This document shows positions 44,181 to 56,140 of a stretch of 64,000 bases of DNA, piece after piece. The notes under the pieces are model-generated. The model ran no database searches. It was not told the DNA's origin and saw only the letters and a program-made list of their open reading frames with translations. Origin of the DNA: Ascaphus truei. Its lineage: Eukaryota; Chordata; Amphibia; Anura; Ascaphidae. The stretch is from assembly GCA_036426205.1 (NCBI GenBank), contig WSYH01001200.1, positions 62,001 through 126,000 on the forward strand, in the 5' to 3' direction. A program made the translations under genes and the position numbers. Position 1 is the stretch's first letter; each line of letters opens with the position of its first letter.

Positions 44181-45783
44181 TGTGACAGTGAGGGGGTAAC
44201 CAGGCTTTATAATAAAGGTTAAGCCCCCTTTGTTACCAGTGAACTGTGTTTTGGGGGTCCTAGAGTGTCAGCTCATGGACCCGTGTATTGTGCATGTATT
44301 ACTGTACCATGTAATAAAAAATGTGACAATTGCAATTTTTCATGTTTTACCCTTTCCAGGAGTGCTAGCATGTGGAGACGACCAGGCTGTGAGGTTCAGG
44401 GTAGGTTTGACGGAGAACCTTCTTTCAGACTGCGTCTAATTAACGGGTTTCCAAAGTTACTGGAGACCCTAAAAACGTACCCAGGGATCAGGTTAGATTC
44501 CCAGCTATGTTGAATCGCAGTGCTTCGGCCAAACTGTAAAGGTAAATGGGCATGAAAAGGTTAATGTGTCCCGGCAACATACACCGGGGTCCCCACTGTA
44601 ATGAGGAGGTGTCCAGTGTTTGCCCAGACCCCTTACACCTAGTATAAAGGTTTGGGGTTTACTCCAGCCAAGAATAAGGCTCAGTGGATTTTTATTAAGA
44701 TAAGGCTGTGAGAGTTTTAAAAGTAAAATTAAAATATTTAAAGATCCAGTTTGCGTGTGTAAGACCTAAAGGCTAGTGTAAGGGGAACAGTTTAGGTTAC
44801 ACTCATTCACCAAAAACTATAACACATTTTAGCAGCAGAATGTATGAAAGTATATTTTATTAAGCAGCAGTGTTTTAAAATATGTTTGACTTTATACATG
44901 AAGCATATGGCTGGGTCTTTCATCTCCTAGCCACCTGGGGCTTTGGTGCCAGTAAGACTACTCCTGGGTCCCTAGATCAAAATGTGAAAGCCATTAATTA
45001 AGATGGTTGTGCGAAGTGCCAGAGGTCTATGAAGAAATACAGGACATCCTGGCAAACTGTCACCTCCTAGACAGAGCAGCCCCAGCACTGCAGGAGCTTT
45101 GCCTGGAAACTAAGCAAGATGACGGTTTTGTCACACATACCCAGTGCCATGCTGAAGCTAGAGGTGCCAGGTTTCACAAACCTGGCAAAGTGTGTGAGTA
45201 TGCAACAAGTGTGTGAGTGGCTAGGGAAGACGTTCCCACGCTGCGGATTGGCTATAATACTGCAGGAATTACTTTGAAAAAGTTATAAAAAAGTGAGCAG
45301 CCAGCCCAGAGGGGAGATTTTTCCCCAGTTAATCAATGGGATTCAATGTTTTTGCCAAGATTTCCAAGATCTCAAGATCCTAAGTCCTATGAGTTCTAAG
45401 TCACTCCAAAGCCCATATAAGCCTTGCGGAGATAGCAAGGAAACAGCTACAGGACTTTAAGCAGTAACGTTCCTAAGTCAGACTTTCAGTACCATTTGGA
45501 GTGGAAAGTGCGGGAGCTGCTGGAGGCTCCTGTTGATTTGAGTTCAAGAATCTTTTGGGCTAAGTCCCGTTCAACCAACGGACTATTTACAGACTTTATT
45601 TCAACTAGGAAAGTTAGTTTGTCAACCCCAAACCCCCAGTAAGTGTATTTTTCTTCTGCCTATTGTAATTCAATGTTTGTTTGCCTGTTTCTACGGAATA
45701 AATTACAATTTATTTGACTTCTTGGCTTTGCTCAATGATATGATCCCAGTTTTAAATGTGTAAGTACCTGGTCCCCCGTAACA
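44181..45783 (+). mobile_element. LTR-like insertion of 1.6 kb with 5-bp target duplication
   Basis: Begins tgtgacagtgagggggtaac and ends tggtcccccgtaaca, a TG...CA pair, flanked on both sides by ctact (44176-44180 and 45784-45788). The uninterrupted sequence can be read from the other arm of the inverted repeat, which contains ctact once. A polyadenylation signal (aataaa near 45696) and the word cccagtaagtg precede the end. No coding frame is convincing. It is best read as a solo LTR of unusual length, or as a short non-autonomous LTR element. Confidence 0.75.
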
Positions 45784-46960
45784 CTACTATAACAATCAAT
45801 AGGTACAGGGTGGGTATAGTGGGTCCAGGGTGGGTGGTTAGGCCTCCCGGGTGGGTAGTGTGGAAGGGTGGTTAACACCTTAATTACTATAGCGGTTATT
45901 AACCGCTAAGGTGATTAAGGAGTTATGAGACATTAGATTGTATTTAATACTGTATGTATGCTTTCTGGCAACGGAGGACATGGACCTGCAGTATGCGGAA
46001 GAGGAACGCCCTTCATATTGCCAGGGGTAAGTAGAACTGTTTCTATTTACCTTTTTTATGCTGCATGGCTAATGTTGTGTTTAATAATGGGCAAATAATC
46101 TATTATCCATACCTCCATCCATTACAGTACTGTATATGTTTGGTTGTATGTTGGGTTGTGTTTATTGAAATGTAGGCCACGTTTTTGTTTTTTTAAATAC
46201 AGGAATGGTACCGCAGTCCAGCAGGGACCACCCGAGGACCCCCAAACGCCCACAGGGACCATGCGAGGATCACCGGACGCCCAGAGGGACCACCTGAGGA
46301 CTCACAAATACATGTGGGGAGGAACTGGGGACCCAAATGGGGCCTCCGGGGGGCCATGAGGACCACCCGAGTGCCCCAGACCCCTGTGAGAACCACCTGA
46401 GGGCCCCCAGACACACGTGGGGATGATACAGGGACCCCCTAACTCCCGTGGGGACTACCCGTGGATCCCATTGGGGCCACGGGGACCACCTGGAGGCCCA
46501 TGGAGTCCAACAGGGACCACCTGAGGGCCACCAGGCACCCGTGAGTACCCGCTGGGTACACTGTAGGGCCTACGGACACTCGTCGGAACCACCCGGGGAC
46601 CCCTGCCAGCCTGTTTAATTAATCCTGTGTAAAAAAATAAAATATGGTTTTATGTGGGTGTACAGGGGGTGGCTGATGTTTTGGTGTTTATAACATATTT
46701 TAATTTAAATGTTATTACTAGTGTATTGTAGCAGAACCTTGTTGATTTGAGGTCCCCCTGCTTCCCGAGATACAGGCCAGGTTAAAGAGTATATCCTATG
46801 CATGTAAATGTCTCACATCACGTGGTTGGGACATTTCAATGCATAGGAGATACTGGCACCCCATAACGAGGCCTGTGTCTTGGGAAGTAGGGGTCCTTGG
46901 ACCTGAAATCAATGCGCTTCAGCTCCAAATACCCCCTGCTACATTACTGTAATGTTTCAA
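45784..46960. repeat. Right arm of the inverted repeat, distal part
   Basis: Continues the arm broken at 44180. It contains the hairpin taacaccttaattactat paired with its complement (45870-45925) and an exon-like piece (45971-46027) that opens after ctttctggcaacgg and closes at gtaagtag. This resembles the pieces at 19298 and 19666. Confidence 0.6.
46215..46610 (+). repeat. G/C-rich minisatellite
   Basis: Around a dozen variable units with the words gggaccac(c), ctgaggg and cc(c)cagacac. A related inverse array is at 41640-41835. Proline- and glycine-rich frames on both strands are artefacts. Confidence 0.7.
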
Positions 46961-47182
46961 ATTAAATTAAACCCCCGCATTCGCCTGTGAGAGGCGTACA
47001 GTTAGAGTGACTGATTCAGCCTCTCTTACTGCGCGTCTATTACAGTCTAACAGACCTCGGTTGGACTCACAAAGCAGGGACCCCTGCTATGTTAATTTAA
47101 TGGGCCATTATGTCTGCCCCGGCAAAATTAGTGAATGTATTTCAACCAACATGCGGCATAACGCAACATTTACCCAGGTAAA

Positions 47183-47208
47183 TGTTTGAATAACGGCCGC
47201 TGCATCTA
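47183..47208. repeat. Single end of the MITE family at 40061
   Basis: The word tgaataacggccgctgcatc matches the right end of the 40061-40432 element. No left end is seen nearby. Confidence 0.5.
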
Positions 47209-47212
47209 TATT

Positions 47213-48725
47213 CTCTCCAAGATCATCTACAATATGGCTTTCCCACTGCTCACTCCACTGAAACAGCCCTCACTAAAATAACTAATGACCTCCATGCTGC
47301 CAAAGACAGAGGTCATTACACTCTGCTCATACTACTCGACCTCTCTGCAGCATTTGATACTGTGGACTACCCTCTTCTCCTTCACATTCTCCATACTCTT
47401 GGTTTTCATAACAATGCTCTATCCTGATCTCCTCTTACCTCTCCCATCGTACTTTGTGTCTCTTTTGCTAACACCTCCTCCTCTATATATCTCTCTGTGA
47501 GTGTACCCCAGGTCTCTATCCTGGGACCTCTTCTCTTTTCTCTTTGCACACTCTCTCTATGTGACCTAATCACATCTCATGGGTTCAAATATCACCTCTA
47601 TGCTGATGATGCACACATTTAATTTTCAACACCTGATCTTACACCTGCTGTACAGACCAAAGTTTCTGAATGTCTCTCTGCTATATCAAACTGGACGGCC
47701 CTCCGCCAACTTTAACTTAGCATGTCAAAAACAGAGCTCCTCATATTTCCTTCCAAACCTGGCCCTACTACCTCCTTACACATTACTGTTGGAAGTACTA
47801 TCATACACCCAGTAGCACAAGCATGCTGCCTAGTGGTCACACTAGACTCCTCTTTCACATTCTCCTCTCACATTTAAAAGGTAGCTAAAACTGGTCATTT
47901 TTTATTCTGCAATTTTACAAACATACGCCCTTTCCTCTGTTGCTCAACTGCTAAAACTCTGACACAGAGCCTCATTCTCTCCTGTTTTAATTACTGTATC
48001 CTCCTGCTTTACAACCTTCCTGCATCTCACCATTCACCCCTAAAATTGTTCTTAAATGCTGCTGCCAGAATCACTCTTCTCTTTCCTAAATCTGTCTCAG
48101 CATCTCCCCTGCTGAAATGCCTCTCATGGCTTCCTATCAAATCCCGTATCACACACTCAATTATCCTCCTCTCTTTTAAAGCTTTGTACTCTTCTGCTCC
48201 TCCTTACATCTCAGCCCTAATTTCTCGCTATAAACCATCCCGACTCTTGCGTTCTGCTCAAGGATGTCTTCTCTCTACCACTTTTGTATCTAAAGCTCTC
48301 TCCTGTATTAAACCTTTCTCACTGACTGCCCCACCCCTCTGGAAGCCATTCTCCTCAATATCCAACTAGCACCCTCACTATCCAGCTTTAAGACCCACCA
48401 CCTTAAAACGCACCTGCTTATTGAAACATATGAGTAGCTCCATGGCTGATACTTTACACCTCATATATGCAGTACATAAAACTTGGCCCCCTACAGACGC
48501 ACTTACCTGAATGCCCTCCTTCTGTCTCTGTATGTTTTCCTACCTACAAGTTAGATTGTAAGCTCTTTAGAGCAGGGACTCCTTTTCCTATATGTTACTT
48601 TTATGTCTGAAGCACTTCTTCCAATTATGTGTTATTTGTACTATTTGTTATTTATATGGTGTTCACTTGTACAGTATTACTGCTGTGAAGCACTATGTTC
48701 ACTAATGGCCCCAACTAAATAAAGA
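47213..48725 (+). pseudogene. L2-type LINE reverse transcriptase, dead
   Basis: Piecewise translation gives the order of an L2-clade reverse transcriptase: [14 protein letters not shown], then [13 protein letters not shown] (47330-47370), then GLL-type loop, then HLYADDAHI near 47595-47620 (the YADD active site). Next come LSMSKTELLIFPSKP, then NAAARI near 48058 and LPIKSRI. The 3' tail has attgtaagctctttagagca and gggactcc (48555-48590), a motif typical of L2-type 3' ends, and ends ctaaataaag. Many stops and frameshifts; the 5' part (endonuclease) is missing. The 107-codon frame at 48046-48369 is the best surviving piece. Confidence 0.8.
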
Positions 48726-49755
48726 ACTACATACATTCAGTACATGTACCCCGCACTCAAAGATGAAAAAATGTAAATGACCCTTGGATTCATTCACTGT
48801 GTTACAGGAATCCTCTCTGTTCCCTGCACCACTAAAGATTACATTTTATGATTTATCACATATTGGCAGTGCTGGCTGTCATTCTGTATACTGTATCTAG
48901 CAATATTAGTAACTTTTATGTTGCTTTGTTTGTTTGTTTGTTTGTTTTGCTATTGAAGGATTTAACTAGAGATGACTGTGATCAATACAAACTCAGCCCT
49001 ATTTTCTTTTTGTAACTGCAAAAATACATGCCGACAATGAAAATAATAATGTAGAAAGCAGTGAGAATCTGAGACTTTGCAATTGTTTTGGATTTATTTT
49101 GGTTATGCCTCATTTGTATTAGTAAATGCCTATAGGCTTCAATTTTGTAGTTCATTTCAACTCATTACATTTTTTTCACATTTGAATCATTTTTACTGAT
49201 CTAAGTGACCATTGACATATTTTTTTACTAACTTTTACTTTTGATTGCTTTTTATTTTTTCTCAGATGCATGGTTTTATTAGGTAACTAGCATTTTATTG
49301 CGCTTTAAATTGTATTTCTATCATTTCCACTCACAAAGGATGTAAAAAAATGAACTATCAATGGATATAAAAATCTATATCAAATATAAATTGATCTTTA
49401 CACTACATATATTTCAGTAGCTAATATTCTGCACATAGTTACAATTATCTAAATGATCTTCTGTTTATGTAACTAAAATGAAATGATGTGTTCTTTATGG
49501 CATACAATTATTAAGTTGATATAAATATATATATATATATCATCATATTTTTCTACAACAGGAGTGGTAAGAGTCATAACAATGCCTAAAACAGGGGACA
49601 ACATATTTGCATATGTAAATTACTGATTTTATAACTATCAGCCTCAGCAAGTGCATACCTGCAAAAGTAGTTTGACCCATATATTTAATGTCTCCTCCTC
49701 AATTTAAATGTTAGACCATCACATTTTAAGGCTGCTCTGCTTTTAATGTGCGAAG
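48726..49755. other. Quiet AT-rich non-coding tract
   Basis: No gene or repeat boundary. A short run of tttg units occurs near 48925-48945. Confidence 0.5.
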
Positions 49756-49760
49756 GTCAC

Positions 49761-50334
49761 TGTAACAGGGGACTTATCCCTATTCAGAAAACTTGCCTCT
49801 ATTCTAGCAGTGTGCTGGTTAATTGACCAGCACCTGGCTGATTGGAGGTTTGTTAGAGAAAAGGCTCCTCCTCAGACAGGAAGGAGAGACTCCTGGGCTC
49901 ACACGTGGGCTGAACCAGGAAGGGACAGAAGTCTTGAGCGGCTGTAGGTGGACAGCCAGACAACAAGACAACAAGGGGGAGAAGACTTCTAAAACCTGAA
50001 AGCGCCATAGGACAAAAAAGGCTACACCAGGAGAGCAGAGAAGGATTCCCCCCTACAGCTACCAGAGAGACAGATAAGCTTTACTTTCTAATACTGTTGT
50101 ATATCTGCACACATCAAACTATATGTTTGGGGCTGGGAACTATGCTATTTAAAGGGAGTTCTGGACTGCATATGTTTAAATAGAAATACTCCCAAGTGGA
50201 GCAGAAGCTTTGTTTGACCCCTTATTTGCATACATTTGATTTTCATGTGTTTAAAAAGCAGGCACAATAAAAGCCTTATTTTAATTCACTTTAAAACCAG
50301 TCTCTATTGCGTACCTCTGCACATGTCTCTTACA
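49761..50334 (+). mobile_element. Solo LTR with perfect 5-bp target duplication
   Basis: The 574-bp unit starts tgtaacaggggacttatccc and ends catgtctcttaca. It is flanked by gtcac at 49756-49760 and 50335-50339. An aataaa signal lies near 50268. The 5' LTR at 54828-55351 is the same family with the same ends. One LTR with matching flanks and no interior is the product of recombination between two LTRs. Confidence 0.85.
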
Positions 50335-50516
50335 GTCACCTTATATCACATCTATCTCCTCCACTTTCTTTACATGGTATGGGAGCTTGAGAAACAAATG
50401 TAGATCATAGTATACATGTCCATTATGTAATAAATCTGTTTATCATTTTCAGGAGAGTTGCTTGATCATAATGTACAGTATGTTGTACTGAAGAAGCAGG
50501 AGTTTGTAGAAGCTAT

Positions 50517-51180
50517 TGTGACAGTGAGGGGGTAACCAGGCTCACTAATAAAGGTCAAGCCATCTTGGTTACCTGAGTCACGTGGTGGGGTCTTTTAGTG
50601 TCAGCTCTTGGACTTGGCTGTCGTGTATGTACTGCTATGCATTGTGTGAAGATGTGCGACAACAAAGAATTGTTATGTTTTTGCCTTTCCAGGAGTGCCA
50701 GCAAGCAGAGATTGCTTGACTAGGAGGTTGAGGGTGGGTTTTGTGGAGAAAGTATTTTAAGATTGTGGATATGTACAATAGTAGTGTTCCAGCTTTACTG
50801 GATACCCCAAAAAGGTAGCTGGGAATCAGGTCAGATTCTCAGATACCTTGAAGCACAATGCTTCAAAATCCTATCCTGAAAATGTTCTTGCAATTCACCG
50901 TCAGGAGTCCCTGCTTCAGCACAGACCAGGAATGTAAAAAGGGGTATAGGGATATGGGTATCCCAGGTATAGTCAGGGGCCCCATGTTTTAGGGGGAATC
51001 CGCCACGGTATATGCCCAAACCCCTGGACCATAGGGGTTCAGCGTATCTCCAACTATGTATAAGGTTACGAGAGTAAAATTATTTCTAAGTCCATCTTTG
51101 GTACATTTGAAGCAACCCTGAAAATGAACCTAAGCATTATTTGAAGCAAATTTTATTAAAACTTCCTATAGGAAGATCTA
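50517..51180 (+). repeat. 5' part of an LTR-like element related to 44181
   Basis: Begins tgtgacagtgagggggtaac, as at 44181, and follows it through the words aataaaggt(c/t)aagcc and ccaggagtgc(c/t)agca. The 3' end (cccgtaaca) was not found. Confidence 0.65.
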
Positions 51181-51419
51181 GGAGCTCTGAAAATTAACGT
51201 GCACATCTTTTCAGTAGATCCTAGGGGATGAGGGACATGGTGTATAACAGTGTGTATATATGCCCTGTATATGAACTGGGGAATAACCGAGAGTCCGTGG
51301 TTTGGAGGTTAGTGGCTCCTCCCTTCCAGGGTTTAAGCTCGCCCCTCCCACTTTCCAAGTATGCAGTTCTTTCTTTGACATGCAGCTAGTTGGGACAGAT
51401 CCAATGCGATTATTATTAT

Positions 51420-52040
51420 TATTATAATTGTTATTATCTTGATAATCTATACAGAGGCCGCCAGGGTCTCTGGTGTTCATCGCCGGGCCCCGGTTTCCCC
51501 ATCTGCTGCCTCATGCGCAGGAAGCTGAGTCTGACTTCCGGGTGCACCCAGCTTACGGCGCACACCGGTATATTTGTAGCGGGGGGAATTGTATTTGGGG
51601 GTGGAACGATGTTTGTATCTGGGGGGGTGTTTGCATCTTGGGGTGCGCTTAGTGTGTTTGTATCTGGTGGTGGTGGTGTAGTGGAGTCTGTATTTGGGGG
51701 GATAGTTTTGTATTGGGAGGGGGTATTGTGTGTGTATTGGGAAGGAGTTGTGTGGGCAGTGTGGGGAGAGGGATTGTATGGAAAGTGGGTGGAATTTTCT
51801 ATGTGGCCAGGAGAGGAGGGGGAAATGAGTGTGAGGAAATGGGGGATAAAGAGAGAGGGGGTAAATGAGTGATAGCGGAGCGGGGAGGCGAGAAGAGGGG
51901 TTGTAGGAGAGGGGAAGAGTGAGACAAAGGGGGAGAGAAATACAGTTGTGAAAGGGGAGGGCTTGCAAGTCCGCAAACAAGAGGTGGGGGTGTGAAAAGG
52001 GGGGAAATTTCTAGTCCTGGGCTGCACGAAATCAGTTTGT
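51420..52040 (+). repeat. G-rich low-complexity tract
   Basis: Units such as tgtatttggggg and tgtatctggggg, then purine runs ggggagagg, extend for 500 bp. The frames of 160 codons (plus) and 203 codons (minus, rich in P, T and S) both follow from this composition. Runs of four or more g could form G-quadruplexes. Confidence 0.65.
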
Positions 52041-52045
52041 TGCAC

Positions 52046-52655
52046 TGATCACTTGTGTAGAATATTTTAAGTGTGAGGGTAAATTAGATACACATTTTTG
52101 CAGAAAGGTATTAATATATTGTAACATTAACTGCTCCAAGCCTTCTTTCTAGTGTATCCTTTTTTGTGTTTCAGTTTGTGTGTGACATATGTAAGTCGTT
52201 GTAATTATTAATGTATGTCTTGGTTAATTATCATGAATGTAGTTTAATAAGTGAATTTTTTGGCTATTAATTTCTAACACACTTTAAACATTTAACTTTT
52301 GACCATTTTTTTTCAGTAACTGTTGTGTTTATTATAGCTTACTGTATTCCAGAAAATATTTAACATAATAGTACATACTCTATATGTTGATATGGTTTTA
52401 TTTATATACATAATAAAATGTTAGGGACATGTGATAGATATGGGTGTTGAGGCTGGTTAACTTTAAAAACAGGTTTATTTTATTTCACACTCTCATTGAC
52501 ATGCATCTTGGTGGCAATAATCTGCTTTTTAAATACACTTTGTATAAGGCTATGCATGGTTTCAATTTACCAAGCAGCACATAACCTTTCCTTGCTACAA
52601 CTGTGTTTATATTAGTCTGATAAAATTAATTACTGACTTGGATATCTAATTACAG
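52046..52655. other. Non-coding tract, probably intron of CDH12
   Basis: AT-rich sequence without repeats. A good splice acceptor-like site (ccattttttttcag) ends at 52317, and a weaker one (atctaattacag) ends at 52655. Either could open the exon that carries the start codon at 52880. Confidence 0.45.
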
Positions 52656-52670
52656 GAATCAACTGATGAA

Positions 52671-52742
52671 CATTAATGTGGCGATCAACGTCAACTGAAG
52701 AAGTAACATTAATGTGGCGATCAACGTCAACTGAAGAAGTAA
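52671..52742 (+). repeat. Perfect 36-bp tandem duplication upstream of the CDH12 start
   Basis: The unit cattaatgtggcgatcaacg followed by tcaactgaagaagtaa stands twice in exact tandem (52671-52706 and 52707-52742). It would lie in the 5' UTR if the exon opens at or before 52656. No reading frame is altered. Confidence 0.9.
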
Positions 52743-52879
52743 CATTGGCATTAGCATTACCAAAGTAAAAAGAAAATTTATATGGTGAAGGTTAATACAG
52801 TACACCTTAAAACTGGATCCTACAGTTCTGCAATAAGTCTTGGAGTTTTAACTACCTGGCTGTAGGGAAGTATTTTCCA

Positions 52880-53113
52880 ATGCTTACAAGGAACTCCTTA
52901 TCGCTGCTTCTTTGGTTCCTATTTGATGGAGGTCTCATAACACCACTGCAGTCACAGCAGCCACCACAGACTTCAGCATCCAAGCAGAGAGAAAAGGTTA
53001 TCACAATGCTAGAAAGGAGATCATCTGCTCAACGAGTTAAACGTGGCTGGGTATGGAATCAGTTCTTTGTGCTTGAAGAATACATGGGCTCTGAACCACA
53101 GTATGTGGGAAAG
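52880..53113 (+). CDS. CDH12: Cadherin-12, first coding exon
   Basis: Type II classical cadherin, a calcium-dependent cell-cell adhesion receptor of the plasma membrane, mainly neural. Seventy-eight codons start at 52880 and end with a lysine codon before gtacat, a consensus donor in phase 0. Residues 1-24 form a signal peptide ([15 protein letters not shown] core), followed by a propeptide of about 30 residues. The furin site RVKR is at 52-55, and mature EC1 starts [13 protein letters not shown]. Both tryptophans that swap between partner molecules in type II cadherins are present. I know human CDH12 as very close here, in the start, the DGG stretch and the [12 protein letters not shown] end, which favours it over CDH10, CDH9 or CDH18. 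The propeptide is more diverged. No later exon is in the window. Confidence 0.92.
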
Positions 53114-53119
53114 GTACAT

Positions 53120-53415
53120 TATTTTTGTTTTGCTTCCATCATATATAAATGAAATATTCAATATATTTTTTTATATTCCAGTATATATTTCCCATTGTTA
53201 TTCTTCTATTTTTCTATACAGCATACAGTATTCAATTGTAAACACTTCATTGTTTTTGGTAGAATATATTGGGTCATATTTTGAGTTGCACCATCACTCT
53301 CATGTCATAGTGCTAAAATAGCACATTCATAAAATTACCCTACAGTAGATTAACAGTTTTCACTATATATAATCTATTTGACTAAAGTGTTCCCTGGCTG
53401 GAACAAAAAGAGCAT
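53120..53415. other. Intron 5' part of CDH12
   Basis: Sequence after the donor at 53114. No further exon is seen; frames running past the donor are intronic. Confidence 0.7.
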
Positions 53416-53418
53416 TTA

Positions 53419-53438
53419 AAAAAAAAAAAAAAAAAAAA
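53419..53438 (+). repeat. Poly-A tract
   Basis: About twenty a residues; it may be the tail of a retroposed sequence but no body was recognised upstream. Confidence 0.8.
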
Positions 53439-53867
53439 TATTGCATGATGCAATTCTTTTACACTGGCTTTAAGCTGGGAGACTGTTCTCCTAACATGGG
53501 CTGAAAAGCAGCAGCAGCGGGGTCTCAGGCACACATAGGCAGTGCGGCCACAGTTTTGCAACTGCTCCAACTGGTACCAGCAAAAGCAACTGGTGCATCC
53601 AATACTGCTGAAACTCGAGTCACTGCTAAGCAAACAGAACCTCTAGAGCTGAAAAAATACCACCTCAGTTGCACAAGAAAAGCACAACCCCACTGCCCAT
53701 GCTAGAACATTTCTTCATTTAAAATAAGAATCAAACCCCTCCCCTCTCCATATCCCCATTCCTTTTTTCATTTCTGCAACCCCTCCAGTTTTTATTTTCT
53801 TCTTCCCCCTCTTGAAAATGCAGTAAATATTGATGTTGCATTTTTAAAAAGAAAATTAGAATCAATC

Positions 53868-54088
53868 TGTCTCTCGATCTCTCATGCTCTCTCTCGCTCT
53901 CTCTCTCTCGCTCTCTCTCGCTCTCTCTCGCTCTCTCTCGCTTTCTCTCACTCTCGCTCTCTCTCGCTCTCTCTCACTCTCTTGCTCTTTCGCTCTTGCT
54001 CTCTCTCACTCTCGCTCTCTCCCACCCTTGCTCTCTTGCTCACTCTTTCTCTCTCGCTCTTGTTCTCTCGCTCTCTCTCTTGCTCTAT
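53868..54088 (+). repeat. CT-rich simple repeat
   Basis: About 200 bp of ctctctcg and ctctctca units. The plus-strand L-S-L-A frame is an artefact. Confidence 0.9.
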
Positions 54089-54827
54089 TTAGTCAAAAAA
54101 GCTTTATTGCATGACAAAATAACATATCAGTATTGCCAAAGAATGAATACCAGGGGGTAGGGTATAATGATTACACAGCACATGAGTAACGGGGTTATTC
54201 TTTACACCAGACCACCTCATGTGCAGTCAATCAAAGCCAAGCCGATATGAAAAGTCGGGTCCACGGGAAATATGAATTTGCCAAGGGACATGCGCAAGTT
54301 TGCCACCTCCGTCCCTGGCTTTCTCAACGCCACCCGCTGGGTCAGGCTCCACTAGGTCTGGCAGATCAAATGGCAGCCTGGACAACTGCCATTGTTCCCA
54401 GGCCATTCCCTGCTACCCAAATTCTTTTCACACCTTTGACTTCTATGACTACTTTGAATTCCGATGTTCAGCAGACATACTGGCGCCTATGGGTTAGCCC
54501 TGGCAGTCTGTTTGGGCATAGGTTCTGAAAGTCCCCAGCACATTACTTTATAATACATTTAATAAAGCATGGTTCTAATACATTTCCTAAGTCTATGTGT
54601 ATGGGGAATAGAATTAGAAAGATGTACTTTTATTCCTATTAGCATTATTCCCCTTACACTATCTTCTGGGACTTAGTCTGGACTGTGAGAGACCCCTCAA
54701 CCTTATATACAGTTGGGGCACCCAAAACCCCCATACAGTTTCTGGGTCAGTTGGGCACTAGCGGGGGTACCCCCCTTAACCTAGAGATCCCCTCAGCTAC
54801 AGGGACACTTATTCATCCCTGTTCCCC

Positions 54828-55351
54828 TGTAACAGGGGACTTACCCTATTCAGAAAACTTGCCTCTAATCCAGCAGTGTGCTGGTTAATTGACCAGCACC
54901 TGGCTGATTAGAGGTGTTAGAAAAAGCCTGCCTCTGAGACAGGAAGTGAGACTCTTTAGCACACCTGTGAGCTGAACAAGGAGACATACGTCTTGAGCCT
55001 GCCAGAAGAGACTGCACGCTGCCAGCAAGACACAGGGGAAAGTACTTCTAAACCTGGAGAACAAAGAAGCCTTCCCCTACAAGAGACATATAAGACTTTC
55101 CTTTCTAAGACTTTTTGTATATCTGCACATATCAAGATATATGTTTGGGGCTGGGAGACATACTAATCTAAAGGGAGTTGTTGACTGCATAGGTTTAACT
55201 AGAAATACTCCCAAGTGGAACAGAAGCTTTGTTTGACCCATTATTTGTTTGGATGATTTTCTTGTGTTAAAGAAACAGGCGCAATAAAAGCCTTATTTAA
55301 TTTCACCTTAAAACAGTCTCCATTGCATACCTCTGCACATGTCCTCTTACA
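54828..55351 (+). repeat. 5' LTR of a retroelement
   Basis: Begins tgtaacaggggacttaccct and ends catgtcctcttaca, the same ends as the solo LTR at 49761. The word gcaataaaagcc (near 55282) gives the polyadenylation signal. The next bases, tatggcgtcagaagtgggac (55352-55371), look like a primer-binding site of the kind found after Ty3/Gypsy-type LTRs. A matching 3' LTR is not found before 59.2 kb. Confidence 0.75.
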
Positions 55352-55371
55352 TATGGCGTCAGAAGTGGGAC
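55352..55371 (+). other. Putative primer-binding site
   Basis: TGGCGTCAGAAGTGGGA starts two bases after the LTR end. The position is right, but I cannot name the tRNA with confidence. Confidence 0.45.
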
Positions 55372-56140
55372 GAGAGGTGGCCCTTGAAGTTAAAAGGGGC
55401 CCCGGAGATTGCCTGTGAATTTTTTTGTGCTTTTTGCCTTAAAACAGCCAGAGGAACATAAACAAAGAATCTCATGCAGCAAAGACCAGAATTAAAGGGA
55501 TACACATCCAGGCAGGAAATCTACACTGCACTGAAGAAAGCCACAAAACCACAGATGGACTCTTTTCCCCAATCCCAAGAGGAGAGAGAGAGAGAGACTG
55601 CTGAAGCAGGTTAACCTTACTTGCCTATCACAATAAAGTGTAATATGGTCATTGAAATTGGAGTTTTGCCTTACAGCCGTAGTCAGGGTTTAAGAAGTAA
55701 GTTAGCCCTTAAAAGGGATAGGCGTTTGTTGTTTTTAAATGTTTCGCTGAAGCAGTGAATACAGATGGTGACCCACGAGCGGTACTGATTCTGCAAGTAA
55801 AGGCTGCCACACTGCATAGGACTACCAGCTGTGAACGGAGTATATGCAGAAAAGTGTGAAAATTGATGCAAAACTGTGCTGAAGCAGGGGAATTTTCAGC
55901 AAACAAGTGCTGAGGGTAAAATTGCCTTACCGGGGAAAAAGGAATTGCTGAGCTGTGTAAAAAGTATCCCAAAGCCAATTGCTGAGTGTTGAGTCTCCCT
56001 GCTAAGGGAGTGAAAGAAATATTCCACTGCAAAGAATATATATTTTTTTCTGCAAGTAAAGTCTATCTATGTATCTTGGGAGTAAAACAGGCACCCAAAG
56101 TGTGAAGAGTGAATGCCATAATACCCAAAGATGAGACTGA

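Noticed and set aside
51434..52045. 203-codon minus-strand frame rich in proline, threonine and serine
   Set aside because: It is the complement of a G-rich low-complexity tract. Overlapping frames on both strands are open for the same reason, and there is no domain or splice support.
53884..54114. Leucine/serine-repeat frame
   Set aside because: Translation of a CT-rich simple repeat.
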